Origin: Liolophura sinensis
Taxonomy: Eukaryota > Mollusca > Polyplacophora > Chitonida > Chitonidae
Assembly: GCF_032854445.1 (NCBI RefSeq)
Contig: NC_088299.1
Location: forward strand, 1,651,001-1,715,000
Length of the DNA stretch: 64,000 nucleotides
Reading direction: 5' to 3'
Below the pieces are notes generated by a model that was not told where the DNA came from, made no database searches, and saw only the letters and a list, made by a program, of their open reading frames with translations. This document shows, one piece after another, positions 36,119 to 48,430 of this stretch (its first letter is position 1; each line of letters opens with the position of its first letter). The position numbers and the translations under genes are program-made.

Positions 36119-36880
36119 ATTTGAAATATAAAAGGCCAAATCTCTGGAAACAAGACGGGGGTAATCTATCTAGACAGATCCAAAAATTGTGAAAAACATT
36201 AGAAAGAAAAGCTGTCAGCACAATATGCATTCCTCATGAATTAAAAAAGAATCAAGGAAACACAGTGGAATTGTTTTGATAAAAAATCCACTGCTCTGTT
36301 CTTTTGCCATACTGAAGTCCACCCTCAGGACTGGACATGCTGCAGTCTGTCTTCATCAACATCAAGAATTAGCTTCAAACATCTTAAACAGAAAGAAGAA
36401 TGTCTCACCCTGTCAGCCAGCTAATGGCATTGTGTCATGCACTCATGGAGCTCAGAGACAAATTAGTTGCCCGATACGGACACCGTAGAATTAAACAAGC
36501 TTTCCTACATATACACGTTTCAGTTATTCACTTTATCATCCCTTATCTAGTTCAACCCAAACGATGGATACTCTTGGTTTCTTATCAGTGTTCCAAATAC
36601 ATTCTCCTTATCCTTACACAGACTTAATAGTTCTCATCTTTGCCAATCCCATTTGCACTTCTATCGTTCTGTGGAATTAACTATGGAGTGCTTAGATGAA
36701 GGCTGCAGAGCTATCTTTCACAGAGAGGGATTTTGGCATTTTGGGGTATCATTAAAAGAAATGGAATCAGCTAGGACACCAGATAACTGTTTAATGGATC
36801 CAAAAACCTGCAAGGCTTTAATGACTGAAGCTTGTGAAAGCAGTTCTACTGCCAAAGATGAAATATGTGTATTCTGTACA

Positions 36881-36925
<45 letters not shown>

Positions 36926-38535
36926 TGTATTTATAATAAAAGTCTTTTATATTCAGCAATGTCAAGTATTGGGCGTTACTTAAAAAAGACTTCAATTTTA
37001 AAATCAAAGTATGAAATTACTGTCGTAAAATCAATCAACCGTAAAGTGAGCAGCGTTAATGGCATGAAGCTTTCACATGTAAGTACCAACAACACGGTGG
37101 ATCAGTTTAGGCAAGAAAGACGTACAGACGAATAGGAAGAGCTAGTCGGGCATTCTTTAGGAGAAACTGCTAAATTCTAATAGAAATCTTAAGATGAGAA
37201 TGAAAGATGGGCAATGGGAAAATTGCTGTAACTGTAAAGTGGCCCATTCACAGTGTTGACTTGGATATTAAGCAGACTGTCAATTACCAGCAGGAAGATA
37301 TCAAAATCAATGCTGGCCTTTCTCTGCTCCCTCTACGTTTCCCTTTCGTCTTCGTTCAGTCAGATGAAAAAAATTGCTTAATATGCTAGTCAGAGACTTG
37401 AGAAACAGACTGGTGGTACTGTCTGTGGATTTGATAGGTGTGGGGATACAAGAATCAGTCTCAAAGCATAGGGCCTTCACACACACGCAACGTATCCCTA
37501 CTGTCATTGGTGCGGAGATTTAAGCGTATATGTAGGCAAAGTGACATGTCTAATCACTGAATAAATAGCGCATAAAAGTGCTTTACACGCAAATATCATA
37601 CATGTACTCATAAAAGGCAAAGCCAGGAATCAATGACATCAAGCAAACTTCTCCCAAAATTAAGGCTTTCAAAGATGGGACTGACGAATCAGTTGCAAGC
37701 AATACATATTTAGATCTAAACCAAGCTGAATGCACGAGGATTCAATAAGAAGTGATAAATATCTCTCCCAGACCATATTTTGTGATTAACTCGAAGCACT
37801 TGATTATTACATGCACGGTATCTGCATGCACAGATGAGGTCAGAGAATCTCACACCACCATATACTTATTTACTAGAAATGTTTCTCTACGAACATAAGT
37901 CACCAGGAGACAAATTGAACAAAGTTAAAGGAGAGGAAAAAAACTAAAAAAACTTCAAATGAAATGGTCTGAAAAAATATTCAAGAATATAGTCTTTCAA
38001 TACATATTTTCCCACATATATTTCATGTACATCTGACAATAATGTTTGCATCATGGGTATCTGGAACCACCTTTTGGTATATGCATGTACAAGAATCATC
38101 TTTGCATAATAATTAGATACATGAGTATACGATGCATGTCTAATAAATGTATTTTAATGTTACTTTAAATAATGTATTAAAACGTATAAATTTAACTAAA
38201 ATTCTGGTTTAATATATCTGAGGGGAAAAGACCAGATTCAACCAAAATATAAATTTATGAGACATTCATCACATCCTCATATAGAACGGCACTAGGTGGT
38301 CCCAAATAAGCACCACAAAAATTATTTAAATTTAATTTAATTTAATTTCCAAATTAAAAAAAGCAAAAGCAAAACATTTTGGGTTTGACCATTTGATTTT
38401 CAAAAGAACACTGAAAAATCCTGATTAAAACACTTTATCTTTTTATGACGCATGATCCAAGCAAACAACATGCTTCAATCATTTACATCTACAAAGCTGG
38501 ATAATATGTTCTGGTTACATAGAAACGGCCTTTGA
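36119..38535. other. Non-coding sequence with TA/CA microsatellite
   Basis: No supported gene. The frame of about 160 codons starting at 36653 runs through the microsatellite at 36884-36924 (TA then CA), giving a Tyr-Ile stretch, and has no recognisable similarity. Confidence 0.4.
36884..36924. repeat. (TA)n(CA)n microsatellite
   Basis: About 17 TA units followed by about four CA units. Confidence 0.95.
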
Positions 38536-39147
38536 CTACAGAGGTAGAGTGAGTGAGTGAGTGAGTGAGTGAGTGCTTGGGGGTTAATGTCATACTTAAT
38601 TTTTCAGTCACATGACGACAATACAGAGGCAAAAGGTTGCAGTCCAGTGATTACTGATTTATTATAGGGGAGTTTCGAGTTCAAACTCTTTTGATGTTGA
38701 AGGTTAAAACAGTCCTCCTGTATCATGTGACTTGTGAAAAATGTTAGGCCACCTTTGCAGACGTTAAATTACTAATCACTCGTCCCATCGTGTTTAAGAG
38801 GTACAAATGACACCTCTTTCCTACAGAAACTTCTCAAGTTCACACACGTTTAGCTTCTCAATTTTCGCCATCGTTTGTCTGATCTACAGAGGTAGAGTGA
38901 GTGAGTGAGTGAGTGAGTGAGTGAGTGCTTGGGGTTTAATGTCATACTTAACAATTTTTCAGTCATATGACGACGATACAGAGGCCGAAGGTTGCAGTCC
39001 AGTGCTTACTGATTTATTATAGGAGAGTTTCTACTTCAAAATTGTCCCATCGTGTTTAAGAGGTACAAATGACACCGCTTTCCTATAGAAACTTCTCAAG
39101 TTCACGCACCTTTAGCTTCTTAATTTTCTCCATTGTTTGTCTGATCT
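38536..39147. repeat. 348-bp tandem duplication carrying GAGT microsatellites
   Basis: Copy 1 (38536-38883) and copy 2 (38884-39147) both begin CTACAGAGGTAGAGTGAGTG and end in TTTGTCTGATCTA. Copy 2 lacks about 84 bp from the middle (the part of copy 1 after GGGGAGTTTCGAGTTC). Each starts with (GAGT)n followed by TTGGGGTTTAATGTCATACT and TTTCAGTCA-ATGACGACRATAC, resembling the GAGT-led SINE tails I associate with gastropods. The pair is probably an old SINE-type piece plus flank, duplicated in tandem. Confidence 0.85.
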
Positions 39148-39560
39148 AAATAACTCTTTGGGAAACTTTTTTCAGACGCCCATGTTATAGTAAATGTGAC
39201 CCTGTAATAGCAGTGTAACATTTGTGATAGGTCACATGACACAGTAGGACTTAAGTGACAGAAGAGTTTGAGTTTAAAACTCCAATAATGACTTTCACTT
39301 CATGACAGAGAGGTTTCTCAAGTACTTGCCCAAAAGTTGTGGTTTTATACTATGGTTTCCTCTACTTAAGTACTCATGGCCGCTGTTATTTCAGAGAAAA
39401 AGTCTTGACATAAATTACATCAATAAACCAAAGAAATACCCTAATTCCTCAACAATTTCATATATGAAAGAGAAACTTGGAGTGCAATTTAAGCTCATTT
39501 TTATTTTGATTTTGGAGAGAAAAGTAGACTGGATGAATTCACCAATTTCATGTATAATTT

Positions 39561-39693
39561 GATTTATTTATTTATTTGATTGGAGTTTAACGCTGCACTC
39601 AAGAATATTTCACTTATGCGACGGTGGCCAGCATTACGGTGGGTGGAAACCGGGCACTGCCCGGAGAAACCCACGACCATCCTCAGGTTACTG
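39561..39693 (-). mobile_element. 5'-truncated SINE (tail portion)
   Basis: Tail landmarks are well kept on the plus strand: (ATTT)n, GATTGGAGTTTAACGCTGCA, CTCAAGAATATTTCACTTAT, GCGACGGTGGCCAGCATTAC, GGAAACCGGGC. Similarity stops at CCTCAGGTTACTG, before the tRNA-like head. Confidence 0.88.
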
Positions 39694-41754
39694 ATAGGAC
39701 TGATATTTATGAATCACGGGAATGTAACTGTTTTTGAGGAGAATGTTTTTAGGTGAAAACATTACTCCTGATCGTTCACAAAATGCTACCAATACGATGT
39801 ATATATTTTCCAATAAAACTAACTTGATACTGCATCCTAATGCCTGGATCCACATCATCACAGGTCTCATGTGACATACGTTAGATATTGGATATATATA
39901 TCGGCTTGAGTCTTCTGCCAAAATTAAGGTTTTAACCAGGCAACAAACAAGTGCTCTGGAATCAAATTTATGGACTAAAGCACTTTAGGGAAAGCAGAAA
40001 ATTGGTCATAAACAAGTTCTGCTTAACACGTAAAATACAAATACATTCTCTCTACTTCCCAATAGAGACAAAATAATTGCCCAAACATTTAATAAATGGC
40101 AATCCATTATTTTCACATATAACTTTTATGGCTGTGCCATCTGCCTGAGAAGCAGAGGCTCTCCAGCATTATAGGTCATGTATGCTGATGACCTATGGCA
40201 GTCAACTGTTGCAAATGGATCATATGTTTAATGGCTCTACCATTATGATAATTCTGCCCAGATCTGCAGACAGGACTGGATGAAATAAAAAGGAAATTAG
40301 ACTCCTCCAATCTGCTATCACCTGTTGATTCACCACTGATGAACATGTTAAAAGGACAGAAATCATCAGTTTCTTTGAAGGTTTAAAAATTTTAATATCA
40401 ATCCATTCTTTAATACAAAATGTCAGGTTATGTTCTGGATGTTTTTGTTGCCCTGCATTGTATTTCATCCCTATTAATCGGGCATATTTGACATCCTTAA
40501 AAAGATTCTGGCCTAAAATCTCCAGCTGTTTTAAATGTCAGACATAATGAAACGTGTCAAGTTCTAAAAACCTCAACCACTGTGTAACTTCCATGAGAAC
40601 GACTGAAACTTCAACATGGGTTTGATTATAACCATTTGTCGTCTTGGGAGAAAATTAAAGCATCCAATATTGAGCGAACAGATACATGTCGTTTTGTGAT
40701 TTTTAATTTCTCGCATAAAACAATCACACACATGATGAATTATTCCAATACTTGGAATCCACAAAATGCACTCTATCGTTCCATCATAGTGTACGTTTAC
40801 ATCCCAAAATTGCTGGTTTTTTGAACTAAGATTATTATTGGTAGATTTTTTAAAGGTTTGTTCACATTCATGCTGCCCCCACTCCCCCCCCCCTCCCCCC
40901 ACCCCCCAGAGTATTGATCCTTATCTGCAGAATATGTTGATGGTAACTGTGGAAAACCAATCAGGCCTGGCCTGACAATCCTTCCCTTCCTCTCCAGCCA
41001 ATTATTATAATATTTATTACACCAATAACATGCAGAAATTGCTCCAGCGGTGACCTACTGCCTCATCGCTAACCTTAAACACTTGTGGGCATAATTAAGT
41101 TGTACTCTCTTATTTTAGTCTATTTATGTATTACCCGTGATGACCATAAATTTTGTCCATGACCAACTTCCCTATTTTCCCGGATTCTGAGAGCTCTATT
41201 GACTTTAGATAGGTGTTTTGAGGTTTACTTGGAACATGGGATTATATACTACTGGAAAATTGTAAGTTTCAGGACAAAAAATAATATTTTGTAACATGTA
41301 TTTGCCTTCAAAAATCCAATTTTATGGACGAAATTTTAGGTCATTTAGGGTTTCACTTCAATGCCAGACGTGAATTTCACGGGTAGCGAAAACCACTGTT
41401 CACTCTGTACCAGACAACCCTTAAGAAATGAAGTCTCCACAGACCTTCCTTGAGCTTCTGTGACATCATTGGTGGGAGGTTGATCGGCTAGGGCCAGTAC
41501 AATTCTTAAGCTGAATATGAACCGTCGATGGCTCTTCCCACCCCGTGTGGTCAGCAGAGCATGGAGATCAATACACCAAGGTGATTAGCAACTATCCTGA
41601 TCACTAATCTAGTTTCTCCTCTGGACTTTGGACTGGGGAGTCTATTGTCCTCAGCACAAATTAGGATGGGTCAAGACTAAACCAGACCAGTGGGAAAGCT
41701 GTGAATAAAATTTGACTCATCCTCACAATGAAATAAACATCTCCAACTCCTTTA
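39694..41754. other. Unique non-coding sequence with a C-rich tract
   Basis: No supported gene. A C-rich tract lies at 40874-40907. The opposite-strand frame starting with a glycine run at 40902 is an artefact of that tract. Confidence 0.4.
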
Positions 41755-41870
41755 ATTAATTTAAATTTATTTGTTTGCATACAGGGTTTAACACCCAACT
41801 CCAGACTGTTTCACTTACAGGACGGCATTCAGGTTTGGGATTCAAGAATGTGGGCACAGACCGTGGAGAG
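41755..41870 (-). repeat. Diverged SINE tail relic
   Basis: TTTAAATTTATTTGTTTGCA, AGGGTTTAACACCC, AACTCCAGACTGTTTCACTT and AGGACGGCATTCAGG match the order of the tail landmarks, at a divergence that suggests an old or sister family. Confidence 0.5.
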
Positions 41871-41989
41871 GGCCAATATAACCAAACTTAACCACGTACT
41901 ACAAGCCACAGCCAAACACGCAGGACCTGGACCTTAGACCGACCCTAAAAATACTCCACTGCTGTAAAAGTTTTCCTCACCCAGATCTA

Positions 41990-42065
41990 CTACAGCATAG
42001 AGAATAAAACCAGGGCAGAGACAACAGTGTGATAGCTGGCAAATGATCACACATACCTGGATGAA
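41990..42065 (+). repeat. Interspersed palindromic repeat family, copy B
   Basis: TACAGCATAGAGAATAAAAC, CAGGGCAGAGACAACAG, TGTGATAGCTGGCAAATG and ATCACACATACCTGG. Closest to the copy at 54724-54796 (reverse) and also alignable with 62-170. Confidence 0.7.
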
Positions 42066-43417
42066 TACGTTCTGTCTCAGCAATTTATCTCAGTTAGGGT
42101 TTTATTCCAAACAACATGACAACTTTACAACAAGCATGACAGTTTCCAGTTTTAACATTGTGAGTTATTACCTGGAACATACTTTGCCTCTTTCCAACAT
42201 CACTGCAAACTCTCGACTGCTTCTCTTTGCATGATTCCGTCCTATTTTGGTACTTTGAATACTTTCTTAGTTCTTTTGGTGGTTTGTGTTATACGTCGTT
42301 TTGCAAACATCCTTATTGGTTCTTGGCTGGTATACGAATGTCCTTACTTGGAGAACAATATATTGAATGGTCCTGTGTACATATCTGGCCTCATGGCATT
42401 CGTTAGATTCTGTGCCTTCTGTGGTGATTTCATTCAACATCACGAATCATTAATGCAGAAACTTGTGTGTCACGGTTATTCTATTGAAACGCCTTTACTC
42501 CAAAGTTAACAATGAGTATAATTTTCTTATAGGTAAATATGGGCAGAGCAAAAATCTCTGGCGCTGAGCCTCATAAATATGTCACCATGCTGAATTAGAC
42601 TACCACATTAGATACATGAACAGTTGTAATCTAAGTGCAACTGATACTCAACTACATACTTTAATCATCCACAACTTAAAAATTAGCAAGGTACCTGATT
42701 TGCATACTGATTTCATTCTTTCGACCAGAACATTCCTAGCATCCTTCCAAAATCACTGAAAACTACAGGTGGCTACTTACATGAACCTGTCCAAAATTCT
42801 TACTTTATATTACTTTGTTAAGAGTCGATGGTGGTTTGTATTGAATGTTGTTCTGGAAATAGGTTTTCCACAGTGCTTAATGGGCTGTACACCACTGTCT
42901 CTTAGTGCATCATTCCCTCTTTCCACACCCAGTCTCACGAAAGCCAAAGACTTGTCACACGATGACTATTAAACAGAGACAGCTGTCATAAACATTGACT
43001 TGCGATCGCAGTGCCTCATTTCAGCAATCTATTCTCAGATAATTTGATAACCGTGTACTCTGAGGAGAATGACAGTAAGAACATCAGCCACGTACCAGTC
43101 CTGTAATCAGATTTGCCTTACATGCATGTAAAACAATTACTTACTTTGAATTTGGCCAGAGCTGAAAACAATTATGCGTATAATTCCCAGGCCCCAGCAT
43201 GGATAAACCTTATCTCAGCCGGCGGCTTTAATCAAGGTAGTTCAGCTAACAGAACAAGAGTTCATTGGACAATGAGTAACTGTACAGTAATCTTCAGTCT
43301 TTCAATTCAGCTAATATCTACCTTCAATGTTCCAGAAACATTTACATGTTGTAATTCAGAGTTCATAGCTCTGAGGTATATTGCACATCCAATACTAGTA
43401 TAGAAGTCCATAAGTTT
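42066..43417. other. Unique non-coding sequence
   Basis: No supported gene or repeat is recognised. Confidence 0.4.
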
Positions 43418-43427
43418 AAATACACCT

Positions 43428-43688
43428 GAGGGGTCTCCATCGTCAAGGCCCTTAGCATGCCAGCGCAGTGCAATGACCCAGGAGCCTCTCACCAATGTGA
43501 TCGCTCTGAGTTCAAGTCCAGCTGATGCTGGTTTCCTCTCCGGCTGCACGTCAGAAGGTCTACCACCCGAGTTCTGCCCTGTTTCCCCCCACCATAATGC
43601 TTACCTTCGTTGTATAAGCGAAATATTTTTGAGTACATGTAAAACACCAATCAATTAAATAAATAAACAAATAAATAAGCAAAGAAAT
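43428..43688 (+). mobile_element. tRNA-headed SINE, near full length
   Basis: The head is GGGGTCTCCATCGTCAAGGC (A box decayed), the B-box region is GAGTTCAAGTCC, and the body carries GGTTTCCTCTCCGGCTGCAC. The tail has CACCATAATG and ATATTTTTGAGTACATGTAA, then AAT/AAAT-rich repeats. The target duplication is AAATACACCT (43418-43427 and 43689-43698). Confidence 0.92.
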
Positions 43689-43898
43689 AAATACACCTAG
43701 CAAAAGGATTTTCATTCTTTTTGGATATAAACAGTGGATACAGCATAATTAATGCTTTCACCTTGATACTGATTCAGAACAGGGGCAACTCCAACAAATG
43801 AAAGTTTTACTTTGACCATTTTACTATCATCAGTTTTCATCTGCAGGAAAACGGGTAAATATATAAGTAAGGTATTATTTTACAGCTTTGATGCTGTA

Positions 43899-44049
43899 CA
43901 GCTCGTGCTGGCTTCCTCTCCGGACGTACATGGGAAGGTCTGCAGCAACCTGCAGATGGTCGTGGGTTTCCCCCGGGCTGTGCACCATAATGCTGGCCAC
44001 CGTTGTATAAATGAAATATTCTTGAATATGGTGTAAATAAATAAATAAA
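43899..44049 (+). mobile_element. 5'-truncated SINE with 11-bp target duplication
   Basis: The copy begins inside the body at CAGCTCGTGCTGGCTTCCTC and runs to the ATAA-rich tail. TTGATGCTGTA lies directly at both ends (43888-43898 and 44050-44060). The element was therefore truncated when it inserted, rather than broken later. Confidence 0.92.
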
Positions 44050-44060
44050 TTGATGCTGTA

Positions 44061-45635
44061 TAAAGAGCAGAGATAAAAGTTGGCCAGCAAACAAAGCTCT
44101 CATCTGTAATAATGTGTACTTTAACACCAATTTTGTAGATATATGTGCTTCTCGAATTTCCTTGATTTTGTAGTTACTTCTAGGCCCCATTACCCAAACT
44201 ACGTTGATAATATATTCCTTAACTGTGTGGATATTTAATGATCCCATTAATCGAAACTAGCTTAATAAAATATTCCTTATTTTGTAGGTGTTCAGAAGCC
44301 TCCTGTTATTACAACCAATGACATTTCATCCCACACAGAGAACTTCAGACAGCCAATCACATTGCGTCCTGCACAGGAAATTTTCAACCAATCATTGCAC
44401 ATCGGGGTACTGACGCAAACAATAATCCAACGAATAAATATAGGAGCAAATTCTGTTGTTTAATGAGACAGATACACATTCTGAAACAAATGCTTAAACA
44501 CATTCAGATCTTCTTCTCTGATGCAACATCAGAAAAGAGAAATATAAGCTTATTGCTATGAACGCTATTGAAGTGTTTTTATCCACATGACGAGGCAGAA
44601 GAAAGCCACTGTGCTATCAGACAATTTCAGTGATGGTGAGAAGGAACACACAAGGTTGACAGTATATTCCATAATGGGTCAGGCTCTCTGGCTATACTTT
44701 CTTCATCATATTGATACTATTCCTTAATCTACACATAGTATAGCCCATTTCTTCTGGTTTCATATAAATAATATTATCTAATTCCGAGTTATTTTTCCTT
44801 CATTCCCTACCTTACTAGAAAGGATATTTCCAGTCCATGAGAATTTTGAAAGAAAACTGTACATATTTGCGGGTTTCCTGGCAGGAGATCAGAAAACTAA
44901 CAACCTAAGTTGGTTAGTCTCAATGCCTCAGAAATGACAAGTGAAATTTGCCTCATTATTCTTTTACTCTCATTTCATCAGTGTTTGTCTGGTGAAAAGT
45001 GTAGTAAATCCAGTCTTAGATCATCCAATAGATGCAACAGCCAAAAGCTGTATGATTATAGAAGCAAAGAGACGGGTGGTTTTACCAGCAGCATTATATC
45101 CAGGAACTAATCAATACCAATATATCAATCTTTTAGCAATTTTCTCCCAGAAATGCTATGAAATGTAGGTAAGTTTATGGGGAATTCCATGTAGCATAGA
45201 CAACTGATCGCAAAACTGAATCATCTAAACTGGCATTAAAGCTGACTGAGCACGAGTTCAGCAACTACAGGTCATAGAACTGTTCTATCATTATAGACCA
45301 TCTGTCAGCTGGGGCAGGACCTAGAGACAGTATGGAATTGCCATAATCTGTGGGAATAGGCTGCAAGATCTACACGCTAATGTTTAATACATGAATCTCT
45401 GTTCTTAAAGTATTTACCTGTATTACTGGTAATAAAATTTGGCTTTGGACTTTGGAATCAAGTAACTGATACTTGCAGATATCCACTCCTAAAACATAGC
45501 TAGGAGCTTGTGATTAGTCATCCATCTAATTACTCAGCAGAATGCCATGCTTCAGATACCAGGCAAATGTCCAATCAAAATCAGCCAAACGGAAACCTCT
45601 GCTCCAGTCTGCTGCACTCATAAACCCAACCACTC
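44061..45635. other. Unique non-coding sequence
   Basis: No supported gene or repeat is recognised. Confidence 0.35.
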
Positions 45636-45695
45636 ATAGTATATGTGAAATATTCTTGAACAAGATATTGAACCCGATCAAAAAATAATAAATAG
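45636..45695 (+). repeat. Diverged SINE tail relic
   Basis: CATAGTATATGTGAAATATTC, TTGAACAAGATATTGAACCC and GATCAAAAAATAATAAATA keep the plus-strand tail order (GTGAAATATTCTTGAGTA, GGCGTTAAACACC, AATCAAATAAATAAAT). Confidence 0.5.
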
Positions 45696-48333
45696 TCACA
45701 TGGGACTGATTTCTTTGTAAATGTCAGTAACGCATCTCTCTGCAGTTCGTAAGTATCGGTACCTCAGATCTGCCATTAAATATCTCTGACCAATGCTAAT
45801 TCACAAGCAGAGACAACCTGGTGACAGCATATGGTCAGTCATTGGGACATTGACCTTAGCTTGGTGAAGTGGAGTCCAGTCTGAGTCTCAATCACTCAAA
45901 GTGCCTCCAAGGTTTAATTATGTTGTCAGCCTAAAACTGATAGAGTTAAAGCCACATTAGCTGGTTTGGGTCAAATTCCTGCCCACAGGGTTGGGAGCTC
46001 ATAGCTGTGGCTCACAAGCTTAGGTTAACTCATCGTTAACACCAAATGATTTCCGTCACTGATTTATATCCAAGTGGTGTCTGCCTCCAGACAACACTCT
46101 CTTGTTGATGGTCAACAACTTTGCTCATTTTTTTTCTTTGTAGTGTCTTTTAGCCATGAGTTATGTCAGCCACTAGTCCGTAAAGGTTTTACCTACTCAG
46201 AACACCGGAAAGACAGTGCTCTCATCTTGTATGATATGACGAGGGATGATACTAAAAAGTCGCAACACTGAACCATAGATCACAGAAAACAACTCACAAA
46301 AAAGCCTCCCAAAATCCAGAAATTCTTACTGTGTCACTGTAGATAACTGTTTTCAAACAGCCTTTTTTTGTAATTGAAGGAATAATAAGGAAATACACTA
46401 ACATATAACATCTTCTGTAAGACATACTTTGGCCAATCAATCAAGGAAATGACAGAAAAGTCAAAACTAGAGAAAGCATAACATGACTGTATAGACATTC
46501 ATTGCTCAAATAATAATAAAATAACCTACATGTACCTGGCCAGCATGCTTCAAAGTATCATTGATTTATGTAAAATAAAGGTTAAAAGTTAAAATAAAGG
46601 CACAACTATCTAAATTTGGTTCAGGGGAAAAATGTTATGCAGTCAAAATAAATATCAAGCCAGACTAAAAACTTGAATAAACACAGCTTAGTCTTCAAAT
46701 ATAGACCTGCTAAAACAGACCTCTTTTCTCACAATAGGAAAGTTGACTACGTCAAGAGTCAAGAAAGAAAATGAACTCATGTAGATTAGCAAATGACTTT
46801 CTACGTATACACATATAAATATCCAGTTGTTCAAGGTGTGACTTGTGCACGCCTCCAAGAATATGTGAACATCAGATCCACTGAACAAACCTTTAAATAA
46901 ATGCCATATGCATAAGGCTTATAGAAAGGTACATGTGTGTGTCACTACCAAAGAATGACTAATTTTAGCACTGATATCAAAGCATTGTTACATATAGCCA
47001 TACCATCAAAACAAAGCGTCACACTTGGGTACAAATGAAAAACTAGATCCCGGATCCATTTGTGCATAATTGTCAAGTTACTTGTATCTGGAAAATATAT
47101 ACAATAAATGAAATTTGTGCATAAGCTGATATATCAAAACACAGTTAGAAAGTTGAGATATATAAAGAATGTCACACATATCTTCTCATCTTCTGGTAAC
47201 ATCGATATATCTTTTTTCTTCTCTTTTAGGAAGTATCGTGTTAGATATATAGCAGACTACAGTCAGATTTCCGCCCTCACTTCACCTGACCATGCAACCC
47301 ACCATTTGTCAACTTCAAGGTTTCTACCATCAAAGTGCATAAAAACCCCTCCCGAATCATGTCTACCAGACACGGAGGCTTTTCTCCCTTTTTAGTAAGG
47401 TGGCAGCCGTGCATTTATTAACTCGGGGTTCTCCGGCTGTCTTGACGTTATCTAAATGTATTCTGACAGACCACACAGCCCTTACAGTATAAGACCACTA
47501 CATGCCCAGCTATTAACTGCTCAGTCACAGAACACACACTGTCTGGCAAAAAGTCCTCATGTTTTCTGGAGCCTAACAAAAGAGACAAAGACCTGCTATG
47601 TCTTCTAAAGCAGTTGAGATGACACTCTTGGCCAAATACCATCAGGCGATTCTAGAGTAAAATAAACATGGTTTCAAAACTGGAGCAGACAAGGGGGCTG
47701 CATAAACCAGCTCAGCTTTATACTTTCCTACCCTCAACAATAACCGAGGCAGGAAATACGGAAAGTTGTAGAAGTTCATGTCATTTCTCTTGAGCAGCCA
47801 AGATCTGGTTCCACAATGGATACTGTACAAAGGCCAAACTTCCTTCAGAAGTTGGCGTTTCTGAGAATCATGAAGACCAGATCCTGTATTCTTATGACAG
47901 CAACTATTTTTCCAAATGATCATAAACTGATTAGAAACCTTACATCTAGTCATGCACCATTTGCTTTGCAAATTATCACTACGGAAACAAGATACTGCCA
48001 ACCCTTTTCAAATTAAAATCAAAATGGAAGTTGTCTTCTTGAAAATCAATACATGCTGGATTATTTGGGGGCAACGGGACATGGAGGGGGAAGGAGGCTG
48101 AGATTTTTATTTTCATGCAATGTAATTGAAGAAAATGCATTTTTATATTTAGTTGGTTTTTTCTATATTACATTATATGATATACATGATAAAAAGGCAA
48201 ATACGGTCAAATGTCAGGAAATGAAATGGATATTAATCAGAATGCATAACCACATCTAGCAGGACTTGAACCATGAGTGTCCAATAACATTTCATCAAAA
48301 TGCATGTCCGTAATATCCTGAAGTTTTCCAGTT
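45696..48333. other. Unique non-coding sequence
   Basis: No supported gene. The frame from 47108 (about 95 codons) contains an acceptor-like TTCTTCTCTTTTAG at 47216-47229, but the protein is not recognisable. Confidence 0.35.
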
Positions 48334-48430
48334 CATTCCACCATAAAGCTGCCTGCCATCGTATGTGTGAAAAGTTCTTGAGTTTTTGAGTATGACATTC
48401 AAAAAATAATCGAATACACAAATAAACACC
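48334..48430 (+). repeat. Diverged SINE tail relic
   Basis: CCACCATAAAGCTGCCTGCC, ATCGTATGTGTGAAAAGTTC, TTGAGTTTTTGAGTATGACA and AATAATCGAATACACAAATA correspond to the plus-strand tail landmarks. Confidence 0.6.

Noticed and set aside
36653-37135. 160-codon frame
   Set aside because: It crosses a TA microsatellite (Tyr-Ile run) and shows no recognisable domain.
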